Below the pieces are notes generated by a model that was given only the letters and a program-made list of their open reading frames with translations, was not told where the DNA came from and did not search any database. 64,000 nt of DNA, from contig OY969717.1 in assembly GCA_963702155.1 (NCBI GenBank), forward strand, positions 1,612,001 to 1,676,000, given 5' to 3'. Made by a program: the position numbers and the translations under genes. Every line of letters begins with the position of its first letter. Position 1 is the stretch's first letter. Positions 1 through 9,818 of the stretch are shown piece after piece. Source of the DNA: G963702155 sp963702155. Lineage in GTDB: Bacteria > Pseudomonadota > Alphaproteobacteria > Micavibrionales > Micavibrionaceae.

Positions 1-3000
1 TCCCGCCGGCGCGCCGTTCGCCAGCCTTCTTTGCGAACATATTTTGCAAAAAACCAACGGCGCGCCCGAAACCATGAAAGATATCCGAATCCTCCTGCCC
101 TCTCGCCGCGCATGCCGCACTATTCGCGATACTTTTTTAAAGATATCGGCAGGCAAACCGCTAATTTTACCGATACTAGAGCCGCTCGGCGATACAGATG
201 AAGACGAATTGACAATATCCATGGCCGCCATGGATAATATAAACAACAATATAGATCACATTATCACAATACCTCCTGCCATTCCGCCCCTGAAACGTCA
301 GATTTTGCTTGCGCGCCTTATTGAAAACATACCTGACTTCCGGCAAGATTCGGCACATGCGCTAAACCTTGCTCGCGCGCTAGCCCGCTTTATGGATCAG
401 GTACACACCGAAAATCTCAGCCTTAATGATCTTCATAAAATTGTACCTGATAATTTTGCAGATCATTGGCAAATCACGCTAAGGTTTTTAGAAATTTTAA
501 GCAAAGCATGGCCCGAAATTCTAAAAGAGCGCGGTATGATTGACGGTGCGGATAGGCGAAACCGCCTGATTTTAATGCGTGTTGCATATTGGGAAGCTCA
601 TCCGCCTCAAACGCCGATCATCGCGGCTGGTTCAACTGGCTCAATCCCTGCTGTTGCCGAGCTTTTAAGAACAATAGCCAGCCTTCCAAAAGGCCACGTC
701 ATCTTGCCCGGATACGATGAGCATATGGACGAAGAAAGCTGGGACACATTAAAAGAAACACATCCCCAGTATGGTTTTAAAAACCTGCTTGCCTCAATGA
801 ATGTGCCCCGCAATCAAATTAAACCATGGCCTGATAAAACCCCTCAAAAACACAATGAATCAACTATAATCCAAAATCGCCGCCGCCTGCTTTCCGAAAT
901 GATGCGTCCGGCGGAAACAACATCTAACTGGACGAATCTAGACAAGAGCCCAGAAACAAAATCCGCTTTTAAAAATGCACTTGAAAACCTTGACCACATT
1001 GAATGCGATAATGAACATCATGAGGCCTCAACAATTGCTTTGATCATGCGCGAAACATTAGAGACAACTGGAAAAACGCTCACGCTCATCACCCCTGATC
1101 GCGCCCTAGCGCGGCGTGTAAGCACAATTTGCAACCGATGGAAAATAAAAATTGATGATTCAGCTGGGCAAACCTTGGATCAAACTGATCTTGGTAGTTT
1201 TTTGCGGCTCATCATGAATGCGGTTGAAAAAAAGTTCTCGCCCGTTTCCTTGCTCGCGGTGCTCCGTCATAAATTATGTCATCTGGAAATGCCCCGAGAC
1301 AATAAAGAGCAACTTAACACTTTACTGGATATGCTTATTTTGCGTGGCCCTAAACCAAAAGGCGGTTTCGAAGGAATAGTTCAGCGCATAGAAGAAAAAA
1401 GAACACATGAGAATAAACGTGAGCGTATAACCGATAAACAAGCAGAAAAATTAGCCCAATACATAAAGACAATAGAAATGAAGTTTCAGCCACTTCTTAG
1501 TGAACAGGCAAAAGAAAAGCAAAAATTCGATAAAATTTTAAGGGCGCATCTCCAGACAGCTGAAAATTTAACTACCTCCTACCGCAACATAAAAGAATCA
1601 ATAAATTACAACACGTTATGGCATGGCGAAACAGGCGAATCGGCATCCGCGTTCTTCACAAACTTACTAGAACACAGCCATGATATTCCTGACTTAAGCA
1701 TAATCACATATGGATACATGCTTCAAACATTTATGCACGATGTGATCATCCGCCCTAAATTTGGTACACATCCGCGCCTGTCTATTTTAGGGCAGATAGA
1801 AGCCAGATTGGTAGAGGCCGATCACATAATTCTTGCAGGACTAAACGAAGGCACATGGCCGGCAGATTCGGGTCATGACCCTTGGATGTCAAAACCAATG
1901 CGCCAGGCATTTGGTCTCCCCGCCTATGAAAGATCAACCGGATTATCCGCACATGATTTTGCCCAAGGCTTTGCGCATAAAAGAGTCACATTGACCCGAT
2001 CCAAAAAAACAGGTGGAACATTCGCCGTCCCTTCCAGATGGTTACAGCGATTTGACACGGTATTGCTTGCCTCTGGCATTGCATCACCATCTGAAAAACA
2101 GAACAAATACAAAGATATACCCAAATTAATCAGCCAAACAAATGCCACAACTCCATGCACCCGTCCTGCACCATGCCCGCCAATTGCAAAACGCCCGCAA
2201 TCCCTTTCCGTGACCCGCATAGAAACGTGGCTGAAAGACCCATATTCAATTTACGCACGATACGTATTGAAACTAGAGAAGCTTAGGCCTATTGAGCAAG
2301 ATATTGACGCCGCATTACGTGGCACATTGGTGCATAAAATTTTTGACCGCTTCACACGGGAATTTATGAATCATATACCTGATGATGCAAAAAACAGATT
2401 GCAAATTATCGCGCAAGAAGAAATAAATGCATTAAACTTCCCCCCGGAAGAATGGAGCTTCTGGTGGCCGCGCTTTGATCGTATGTCAAACTGGCTTATC
2501 GAGCATGAGAAAAACTGGCGCAAATCAGCCACACCGGTTAAAACCGAAGCACTTGGGCGCTATGTACTAAACTTGCAAAATGCCCGCCCATTTACTCTAA
2601 CCGCCCGCGCCGACCGGATCGATAAAATGAATGAGGGTTACGCCATAATTGATTACAAGACTGGCGGTCAATACGGTATAAAAGCGATGGAAGCAGGTGA
2701 AATGCCCCAATTACCTTTAGAGGCCATCATCGCCAGCGAAGGCGGCTTTGAAAACTTGTCGGCAGATCACGCGCATTATCTAGGATACTGGGTTATAAAA
2801 GGCGGCGCAGATGCCGGCTCAACCACTGAAATATTTGGCCCCTTAGATGATTTGTTAAATAAAACGCAGCAAGGGTTGGAGCATTTAATATTGGCATTTG
2901 AAAATCCCGATACCCCATATCACGCGATCCCAAATCCTGAAAACGCCCCTCGCTTTAATGACTACGAGCATTTGTCGCGATTAAAAGAATGGGGCGCGCA

Positions 3001-3025
3001 AAATGACACCGAAGAATACGCATAA
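1..3025 (+). CDS. addB: AddB, exonuclease/helicase subunit of AddAB (partial at left edge)
   Basis: The AddB subunit works with AddA to resect double-strand breaks before RecA-mediated recombination. The reading frame is open from base 2, so the gene starts outside the window; the TTG at 44 and the ATG at 74 are internal. The visible part has the N-terminal inactivated-helicase region and, near the C-terminus, a RecB-type nuclease with the core 'AIIDYKTGG' (bases about 2645-2670), preceded by 'GTLVHKIFDRF'. It is followed 17 bases later by addA and then trxA, an order common in alphaproteobacteria. About 1000 visible residues match the family length. Identification is by motifs, length and neighbour; the frame is clean throughout. 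Confidence 0.93.
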   Translation, partial: PAGAPFASLLCEHILQKTNGAPETMKDIRILLPSRRACRTIRDTFLKISAGKPLILPILEPLGDTDEDELTISMAAMDNINNNIDHIITIPPAIPPLKRQILLARLIENIPDFRQDSAHALNLARALARFMDQVHTENLSLNDLHKIVPDNFADHWQITLRFLEILSKAWPEILKERGMIDGADRRNRLILMRVAYWEAHPPQTPIIAAGSTGSIPAVAELLRTIASLPKGHVILPGYDEHMDEESWDTLKETHPQYGFKNLLASMNVPRNQIKPWPDKTPQKHNESTIIQNRRRLLSEMMRPAETTSNWTNLDKSPETKSAFKNALENLDHIECDNEHHEASTIALIMRETLETTGKTLTLITPDRALARRVSTICNRWKIKIDDSAGQTLDQTDLGSFLRLIMNAVEKKFSPVSLLAVLRHKLCHLEMPRDNKEQLNTLLDMLILRGPKPKGGFEGIVQRIEEKRTHENKRERITDKQAEKLAQYIKTIEMKFQPLLSEQAKEKQKFDKILRAHLQTAENLTTSYRNIKESINYNTLWHGETGESASAFFTNLLEHSHDIPDLSIITYGYMLQTFMHDVIIRPKFGTHPRLSILGQIEARLVEADHIILAGLNEGTWPADSGHDPWMSKPMRQAFGLPAYERSTGLSAHDFAQGFAHKRVTLTRSKKTGGTFAVPSRWLQRFDTVLLASGIASPSEKQNKYKDIPKLISQTNATTPCTRPAPCPPIAKRPQSLSVTRIETWLKDPYSIYARYVLKLEKLRPIEQDIDAALRGTLVHKIFDRFTREFMNHIPDDAKNRLQIIAQEEINALNFPPEEWSFWWPRFDRMSNWLIEHEKNWRKSATPVKTEALGRYVLNLQNARPFTLTARADRIDKMNEGYAIIDYKTGGQYGIKAMEAGEMPQLPLEAIIASEGGFENLSADHAHYLGYWVIKGGADAGSTTEIFGPLDDLLNKTQQGLEHLILAFENPDTPYHAIPNPENAPRFNDYEHLSRLKEWGAQNDTEEYA

Positions 3026-3042
3026 GAAAAAACGACCATAAA

Positions 3043-6000
3043 ATGAATAATACAGAGCCAAACCAAAATCCATCATCTGCACGTGATATCCCTTTGGATC
3101 CAAATATCAGGCAGGGCATGGCCTCTAACCCGAAAAGCTCAGTTTGGGTTGGCGCATCCGCAGGTACGGGAAAAACAAAAGTCTTAACTGATCGCGTGCT
3201 ACGCCTTCTTATGCCGGATGAGAAAGGTTTTGCGCACACTAAACCTCACAAAATTCTCTGCCTTACATTCACCAAGGCCGCCGCCAGTGAAATGGCACTT
3301 CGGGTTAACGAAATACTGAGTAAATGGTCAGTAATGCCAGAAGATGAGTTAACGAAAAAACTCGAAAAGCTTTTAAACCGTTCCATAAACCGAACAGATC
3401 TAAAAACTGCAAGACGACTATTTGCAGATGTTATCGAAACATCAGGCGGCATAAAAATCATGACTATTCACGGATTTTGTCAATCCGTATTAAGCCGTTT
3501 TCCTTTAGAAGCCGGCCTTCCGCCTTACTTTGATGCGATCGAGGAACCACAAGCCGCTCAATTTTTGAACCAAGCACAAAACATAATACTTGCCCGCGCA
3601 TCTGAGGAAAGAACCTCCCCTCTCGCGCACGCATTAAATAATATCGCCAGCACTGTAGATGCCGATAGCTTTTTTACCGTACTAGGCGCCATGACCGCCG
3701 AACGACACAAAACAAGTGATATTCTGCAAAAACATTTTGGGGCAAGCGGGCTTTACACTGCATTATGCCGCGAGTATGGAATTGACCCGAACCATTCGCC
3801 TGAAGACATCTTAAAACACGCTTGCGAGGACTACGCATTTGATAAAACAGGACTAAGAACCTTATGTGGGGTCATAGACGAAATAGGTGGTATCGCCGAA
3901 AAAAAGAAATTGCCTACACTTCAAAAATGGCTAAACGCTAATACTTTAGAACGGTTCCATATGTTTGATGAATATTCGCTCATTTATATGACAGTCAAAG
4001 GCGAACCGCGAAAAAAATTGGTTAATAAAGATATTGCGAATAACCGCCCTGATGCGCTTGACACGATGCATAAAGAATGCATCCGGGTCATGGGGATCCA
4101 AAACAGGGTCAACATGGCAATATCGATTCATTTGACACGTGACCTGTTTGAAATAGGGCACGCCATAATTAAAGAGTATGACTCCATAAAAACGGAACAC
4201 GCCGTTTTAGATTTTGATGACCTCATTTTAAAAACCGCCAATCTCTTACGCAACCATACAAATGAAATCCATATTGACTTAAAATCACATCCTCTGGCGC
4301 CATGGGTTTTATATAAACTGGATCAAGGGCTTGACCATATACTAGTTGACGAAGCCCAAGACACGAACCCCGAGCAATGGGGCATTATCGATGCATTGAG
4401 CGATGAGTTTTTCGCAGGGCTAGGGCGGCATGAAGAAGGCGCCGAATCAGATAGAACCGTATTTGTTGTCGGTGATGAAAAACAATCAATATATAGCTTT
4501 CAACGCGCCTCGCCGGAGGAGTTTTTTAAAACACAAACGCGCCTGTCATCCAAAGTCAAAGAGGCGCAAAATGAATGGCATGACGTTAATTTGAATATAT
4601 CTTTCAGGTCATCTGCATCTGTTTTATCTGCCGTCGATGCAACATTTTCACAAAAAATCGTATCTGATGGGTTGGGCACAAAACCCATTAACCACATCCC
4701 TTATCGTCAAGGGCAAGAAGGTATAGTCGAATTATGGCCGCTGCACAAAACAGTTAAACAGGAAAACCAGCCTACATTTTGGGAAAACCCTCTGAAACTC
4801 TCCGAAACACATGATGCTGCGGCGGCACTGGCAAACGATATTGCCACTCGTATCAAACTATGGATAGACAGCAAAACGAAGCTGCAAAGCTATGATCGCC
4901 CTATCGAAGCGGGCGATATTATGATTCTCATGCGAACGCGTTCACGCTTAATGCATTTGATTACCGCCGCCCTCAAAAAGAACAACATCGAGGTTTCAGG
5001 TGTTGATCGCCTTGTTCTAAGCGAGGAGCTAATCATACAAGATTTAATAGCTATCGCGCAGTATGCAATATGCCCGGAAGATGATTTAACTTTGGCAACC
5101 ATTTTAAAGAGCCCCATGATAGGGCTGAGCGAACAAACCCTTTACAGTCTATGCATAGATCGAGATGGAAAACCCCTTGATCAGCATATAAAGAATATAG
5201 CGCCCACAAATGTGTTAAGTTACTTACAAGAGATAAAAGCACAAGCACGTATAGCAAGCCCATACGAATTCTTTACCCATATTTTGCAATCACCATGCCC
5301 CGCAAGTCATAAAACCGGCTTAAACGCGTTCAAAAAACGCCTTGGTAACGATATACAAGATGCAATTAATGAATTTTTATCGCTGATCCTCGATTTTGAG
5401 CGCAACAATCCCCCAAATCTTCAATTGTTTTTATATAATTTTGAGAAAAATAAAATCGAAATAAAACGTGATACATCCGAACGCGGGAAAAGCGTACGAA
5501 TTATGACCATTCATGGCTCAAAGGGCTTGCAAGCACCCATTGTTATTATGCCGGATACTATACGTACAAGTGGCGGGGGTGGGCATAAACCGGGCGAACG
5601 CCTCTTATGGCCACATAAAACAGAGCTGCCAATGCCCATATGGTCGCCCAGAAAATCAACAGAGTTCGATACGTACACAAACGCGTACACAACTATGCGG
5701 GAAAAACAAAATCAGGAATATCGTCGCCTTTTATATGTGGCCATGACCAGGGCAGAAAGCCATCTTTATATCGCCGGATATGAGGGTAAAAATAAAACCA
5801 ATGAAGATAGTTGGTATAAATATATTGAAAATGCGCTCAGATCGCATCCTGATATTAAAAATATGGAAGATGGGACTTTAAGACTACATAATCCGAATAC
5901 AGCACAAGCTGACAAAATATCCGACCAAAAAAATAATACAGAACACAGTTTTGAATATGATATTCCCGATTGGATATATGCCCCCGCACCGGATGAGCCG

Positions 6001-6567
6001 ACACCGCCGCGGCCGCTCGTCCCATCAAGGCCTGCTTTACTTGAACCAGACAGCATTTCTCCTCTTATGGGCGCATCCAACAATCGTTTCACGCGCGGCA
6101 ATCTAACGCATAGACTTTTGGAGCTATTACCGGCCTTAACGCCCGCGACCCGTAAAAATGCCGCAAACACATACTTAAATAATTATGCCCCCGACAAATC
6201 AGAGGCTTTTAAGAGTTCAATCATAGATGAGATTTTTAAAATTCTTGATAATCCGCTCTATAGTGAAATTTTTGGAAAAAACTCACGCGCAGAAGTACCA
6301 GTTACCGGCCTTATAAATAATAAAACGATGGTCAGCGGTCAGATTGATCGCATGCTGATTACCGATGATACAATCTGGATCGTAGATTATAAAACCAATC
6401 GCCCGCCCCCTAAAAATGTCGAAGATGTCCCGCAATCATACCTGTTACAAATTCGAACATATATTGATGTTTTAAAGGAAATATATCCAAAACATGAGAT
6501 CCATGGTGCGCTACTATGGACAGATGGCCCACATTTAATGCCTCTCATGATCCAAAAACCAGCGTAA
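3043..6567 (+). CDS. addA: AddA, ATP-dependent helicase/nuclease subunit
   Basis: The 1174-residue protein is a UvrD/RecB-type superfamily 1 helicase with a C-terminal nuclease. Walker A is 'GASAGTGKT' (residues 37-45). The helicase motif 'HILVDEAQDTNPEQW' follows, then 'FVVGDEKQSIYSFQRA', and 'LLYVAMTRAESHLYIAG' near residue 910. The C-terminal nuclease has 'WIVDYKTNRPPP' (about residues 1115-1126), whose Asp and Lys are the expected metal-site residues. It lies 17 bases after addB and is probably co-transcribed. The ATG at 3043 fits the family N-terminus, which starts shortly before Walker A. The role is double-strand-break processing, equivalent to RecBCD. Confidence 0.95.
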   Translation: MNNTEPNQNPSSARDIPLDPNIRQGMASNPKSSVWVGASAGTGKTKVLTDRVLRLLMPDEKGFAHTKPHKILCLTFTKAAASEMALRVNEILSKWSVMPEDELTKKLEKLLNRSINRTDLKTARRLFADVIETSGGIKIMTIHGFCQSVLSRFPLEAGLPPYFDAIEEPQAAQFLNQAQNIILARASEERTSPLAHALNNIASTVDADSFFTVLGAMTAERHKTSDILQKHFGASGLYTALCREYGIDPNHSPEDILKHACEDYAFDKTGLRTLCGVIDEIGGIAEKKKLPTLQKWLNANTLERFHMFDEYSLIYMTVKGEPRKKLVNKDIANNRPDALDTMHKECIRVMGIQNRVNMAISIHLTRDLFEIGHAIIKEYDSIKTEHAVLDFDDLILKTANLLRNHTNEIHIDLKSHPLAPWVLYKLDQGLDHILVDEAQDTNPEQWGIIDALSDEFFAGLGRHEEGAESDRTVFVVGDEKQSIYSFQRASPEEFFKTQTRLSSKVKEAQNEWHDVNLNISFRSSASVLSAVDATFSQKIVSDGLGTKPINHIPYRQGQEGIVELWPLHKTVKQENQPTFWENPLKLSETHDAAAALANDIATRIKLWIDSKTKLQSYDRPIEAGDIMILMRTRSRLMHLITAALKKNNIEVSGVDRLVLSEELIIQDLIAIAQYAICPEDDLTLATILKSPMIGLSEQTLYSLCIDRDGKPLDQHIKNIAPTNVLSYLQEIKAQARIASPYEFFTHILQSPCPASHKTGLNAFKKRLGNDIQDAINEFLSLILDFERNNPPNLQLFLYNFEKNKIEIKRDTSERGKSVRIMTIHGSKGLQAPIVIMPDTIRTSGGGGHKPGERLLWPHKTELPMPIWSPRKSTEFDTYTNAYTTMREKQNQEYRRLLYVAMTRAESHLYIAGYEGKNKTNEDSWYKYIENALRSHPDIKNMEDGTLRLHNPNTAQADKISDQKNNTEHSFEYDIPDWIYAPAPDEPTPPRPLVPSRPALLEPDSISPLMGASNNRFTRGNLTHRLLELLPALTPATRKNAANTYLNNYAPDKSEAFKSSIIDEIFKILDNPLYSEIFGKNSRAEVPVTGLINNKTMVSGQIDRMLITDDTIWIVDYKTNRPPPKNVEDVPQSYLLQIRTYIDVLKEIYPKHEIHGALLWTDGPHLMPLMIQKPA

Positions 6568-6668
6568 ATAAATTTATGAAAATGTAATATTCCCCTTGAA
6601 CTATTGAAAAAGAACACCATACTCATTTTCAAATATAATTTTAAGACTTTAAAATAAAGGATAAAAAA

Positions 6669-6989
6669 ATGGCAAGCAAAGCGGTAACAGATACAGATTT
6701 CGAAACTGAAGTTCTAAAGGCGGATGGCCCTGTATTGGTTGATTTCTGGGCGGAATGGTGCGGCCCGTGCAAAACACTTTCTCCTATTGTCGATGAATTG
6801 GCAGAAGATATGAAGGACAAGGTCAAAGTTGTAAAAGTAAATATCGACCAAGCCCCCGAAGCACCCACAAAATACGGTGTACGCGGCATTCCGACATTAA
6901 TGATTTTTAAAGGCGGCGAAGTCGTTGATACACGTGTTGGTGGTATGCCCAAAAGCCAACTGACAGAATGGGTAGAAGGCCAAGTTTAA
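6669..6989 (+). CDS. trxA: Thioredoxin 1
   Basis: A 106-residue cytosolic thioredoxin with the redox motif 'WCGPCK' (residues 30-35) and the cis-proline segment 'VRGIPTLMIF'. It reduces protein disulfides using electrons from thioredoxin reductase. Length and motifs are those of standard TrxA. A purine-rich ribosome site (AAAGGA) precedes the ATG. It lies 101 bases after addA, so it may have its own promoter, and a strong terminator follows at 7031. Confidence 0.97.
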   Translation: MASKAVTDTDFETEVLKADGPVLVDFWAEWCGPCKTLSPIVDELAEDMKDKVKVVKVNIDQAPEAPTKYGVRGIPTLMIFKGGEVVDTRVGGMPKSQLTEWVEGQV

Positions 6990-7030
6990 ATATAAACACT
7001 CTTTTTTTACTAATCGAAAATTTAAAAAAC

Positions 7031-7066
7031 AAAACCCCTTTATCCGATTTGATAAAGGGGTTTTTT
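7031..7066 (+). terminator. Rho-independent terminator after trxA
   Basis: A perfect 14-base inverted repeat (7031-7044 with 7051-7064, loop CGATTT) with AAAACCCC/GGGGTTTT outer arms and a T run to 7066. Its A-rich left side could also let it stop infC transcripts arriving from the other strand. Confidence 0.9.
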
Positions 7067-7098
7067 ATAACTAAGTTTATAAATATTGTTTTATAACA

Positions 7099-7644
7099 CT
7101 ACGTAGCACCGATTTCGGAAGACAACACCATAATTATTTGACGCCCCTCCATTTTTGGTTCCAAATCCGCTTTAGATATGTCTGAAAGTTCGTCTTTCAT
7201 GCGGTTGACCAAATCAACGCCAATATTTTGATGCGCCATTTCGCGCCCGCGAAAACGCATAGTAACTTTTACTTTGTCACCACCTTCCAAAAATCTGCGG
7301 GCATTACGCATTTTAACATCATAATCGTGATCGCCAATATTGGGACGAATTTTAATCTCTTTAACATCTACGGTTTTCTGCTTCTTACGCGCTTCAGCAG
7401 CCTTCTTTTGCTGCTCGTATTTATATTTGCCATAATCAAGAATTTTACAAACCGGTGGCTCTGCATTGGGGGAAACCTCAACAAGATCAAGTCCGGCATC
7501 TGCCGCTCTTTTCAAACCATCATCACGTGTGACAACACCAATCATTTCACCTTCGGAATCAATTAATCTAATTTCGTGCGATGTAATATCTTCATTTGTT
7601 CTCGGCCCGTCATCTTTGCGTGGACCTCTATATGGACTGCGTAT
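7099..7644 (-). CDS. infC: Translation initiation factor IF-3 (ATA start)
   Basis: IF-3 binds the 30S subunit, prevents premature 50S joining and proofreads the start codon. The body is unmistakable ('AGLDLVEVSPNAEPPVCKIL', then 'IRPNIGDHDYDVK'). The first ATG in frame is at 7545, but that would delete a conserved N-terminal segment ('RTNEDITSHEIRLID') that is present upstream in the same frame. Extending to an ATA codon at 7644-7642 gives 181 residues, normal for the family, and places an AAGGAG ribosome site 8 bases upstream. Non-AUG infC starts are known in other bacteria as an autoregulatory device. It lies downstream of thrS on the same strand. Confidence 0.93.
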   Translation of the reverse strand: MRSPYRGPRKDDGPRTNEDITSHEIRLIDSEGEMIGVVTRDDGLKRAADAGLDLVEVSPNAEPPVCKILDYGKYKYEQQKKAAEARKKQKTVDVKEIKIRPNIGDHDYDVKMRNARRFLEGGDKVKVTMRFRGREMAHQNIGVDLVNRMKDELSDISKADLEPKMEGRQIIMVLSSEIGAT

Positions 7645-7715
7645 GGTAAAATCTCCTTGTGGTTGTTAACATTGTTCTATTATTTATACACTAAATTATA
7701 AAAGCTGAGAAATGA

Positions 7716-9701
7716 TTAATACGGGGCTTTGGCTTTCTCCGCAAGGCTTTTCATCGCCTCATCTAAACTCATAACATTTTGGTTCTTACCGCCAAGTTCA
7801 CGAATTGCGACCGTTTGCTCCTCAGCCTCGCGCGCGCCAACAACCCATATATATGGCACTTTTGCATGAGAATGCTCCCGCACCTTATAATTAATTTTCT
7901 CATTCCGGATATCCAGTTCGGCGCGTATACCAAGTGATTTTAGCTTTTTATAAACATCGGTCGCGTATTCGTCCGCGCTCCCCGTAATAGTCGCAACAAC
8001 CGCCTGCGTCGGCGCAAGCCATACCGGCAGCTTTCCGGCGTAACTTTCAATCATGACACCGATAAACCGCTCCAATGATCCTAAAATCGCGCGGTGAAGC
8101 ATAACAGGGCGGTGCTTGTTGCCGTCTTCTCCTATATAAGTAGCATCAAGGCGTTCCGGCAAATTAAAATCAAGTTGTAATGTACCGCATTGCCATGTCC
8201 GCCCAATCGCATCGCGAATCTGATAGTCAATTTTGGGGCCATAAAATGCGCCCTCGCCTTCATCTTCACGAAAGTTCAAACCAGTCTGAACAAGCGCCTT
8301 GCGCAAGCCTTCCTCCGCCTTATCCCACAGCGCATCATCACCCACACGAACCTCAGGGCGAAGCGACAACGCAACCGCAACATCATCAAACCCAAGATCA
8401 GCATACACATTTTTAAGCAAGTCACAAAAAGCAACCGCTTCGCTTGTAATCTGATTTTCGGTACAGAAAATATGCGCATCATCTTGTGTAAATTGCCGTA
8501 CACGCATCAACCCGTGAAGCGCGCCATGCGGCTCATTCCTGTGACAGCACCCAAATTCAGCCAACCGAATAGGCAAATCACGATATGATTTAATCCCTTG
8601 ATTAAAAACCTGCACATGTGCGGGGCAATTCATAGGTTTAAGAGCCATGAGCTTTTCAAACGCTTGCTCACTTAAAACCGGGCCATCTTCATCTGTATTC
8701 GGAATTTCATCAGGCACTACAAACATATTCTCGCGGTATTTACCCCAATGACCGGACGCCTCCCACAGCTTGTTATCCAATAACTGCGGCGTTTTGATTT
8801 CCTGATACTCGGCATCCTGCAAACGGCGGCGAATATAGTTTTCCAACTGATTATAAATTGTAAAACCATTGGGGTGCCAGAAAACAGACCCCTGCGCTTC
8901 GGCTTGAAAATGGAACAAATCCATCTCGCGGCCAAGCTTACGGTGGTCGCGTTTTTCGGCCTCCTCCAATTGGTGTAAATAAGCTTTCAGCTCTTTATCA
9001 TTCCGCCACGCCGTACCATAAATACGGGTCAGCATCGCTTTCGAGCTATCCCCGCGCCAATACGCGCCCGCAACCTTCAACAACTTAAACGCCGTCCCCA
9101 CATGCTTTGTTGTTGGCATATGTGGCCCGCGGCATAAATCGAGCCATTCACCTTGCCGATAAATTTTAATCTCTTCGGTTTCGGGCAAATCCTCAATCAA
9201 CTCGGCCTTATACGCTTCGCCCTTATTTTTAAAATACGCGATCGCCTCATCCCGCACCCAAACTTCGCGCTCGAACGTATCACCGCGCTCGACAATTTTG
9301 CGCATCTGCTTTTCTATCGCTTCAAAATCTTCGGAGGAAAAGGGCTTATCCCGCGCAAAATCATAATAAAACCCGTTCTCAATCGTTGGGCCAATCGTAA
9401 CTTGTGTGTCGGGGAAAAGCGTCTGCACCGCCTCCGCCAATACATGCGCGCAATCGTGTCGGATCAGCTCTAACCCCTCTTCGTCATCTTTTTTCACCAG
9501 CGCTATCGATGCATCTTGCGTAATCGGCAAAGACAAATCACTAAGCTCACCATCAATTTCAACAGCCACCACAACCTTCGCCAGCGACTTCGAAATATCC
9601 ACCGCCACGTCCATACCCGTGACACCCGCTTCATACGTGCGCTGCGCCCCATCGGGAAGCGTGACTGCAATATTACTGTTCTGTTCGGCTTGCGCGCTCA
9701 T
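7716..9701 (-). CDS. thrS: Threonyl-tRNA synthetase
   Basis: A 661-residue class II aminoacyl-tRNA synthetase that charges tRNA-Thr; a tRNA-Thr(UGU) gene lies later in the window. Domain order is TGS (from about residue 10), the editing domain ('RHDCAHVLAEAVQTLFPD', residues about 80-97), the catalytic core ('MNCPAHVQVFNQGIKSYRDL', then 'GRTWQCGTLQLDFNLPERLD') and a C-terminal anticodon-binding domain. The length is standard. infC begins 71 bases downstream on the same strand, the familiar thrS-infC arrangement, so they are likely co-transcribed. Confidence 0.97.
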   Translation of the reverse strand: MSAQAEQNSNIAVTLPDGAQRTYEAGVTGMDVAVDISKSLAKVVVAVEIDGELSDLSLPITQDASIALVKKDDEEGLELIRHDCAHVLAEAVQTLFPDTQVTIGPTIENGFYYDFARDKPFSSEDFEAIEKQMRKIVERGDTFEREVWVRDEAIAYFKNKGEAYKAELIEDLPETEEIKIYRQGEWLDLCRGPHMPTTKHVGTAFKLLKVAGAYWRGDSSKAMLTRIYGTAWRNDKELKAYLHQLEEAEKRDHRKLGREMDLFHFQAEAQGSVFWHPNGFTIYNQLENYIRRRLQDAEYQEIKTPQLLDNKLWEASGHWGKYRENMFVVPDEIPNTDEDGPVLSEQAFEKLMALKPMNCPAHVQVFNQGIKSYRDLPIRLAEFGCCHRNEPHGALHGLMRVRQFTQDDAHIFCTENQITSEAVAFCDLLKNVYADLGFDDVAVALSLRPEVRVGDDALWDKAEEGLRKALVQTGLNFREDEGEGAFYGPKIDYQIRDAIGRTWQCGTLQLDFNLPERLDATYIGEDGNKHRPVMLHRAILGSLERFIGVMIESYAGKLPVWLAPTQAVVATITGSADEYATDVYKKLKSLGIRAELDIRNEKINYKVREHSHAKVPYIWVVGAREAEEQTVAIRELGGKNQNVMSLDEAMKSLAEKAKAPY

Positions 9702-9818
9702 ATTTTTTACACTTCTTTAAAAATTTTAATAACAATTACTAAAAAACCCCATTTGCCTGCCTTTTTCAAGTTTATTTAAATTTATTGCTAACATTTTTAT
9801 TTTAATTTAAAAGAAATT

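Noticed and set aside
44..46. TTG at 44 as the start of addB
   Set aside because: The frame is open to base 2 and upstream residues fit the AddB N-terminus, so the gene begins outside the window.
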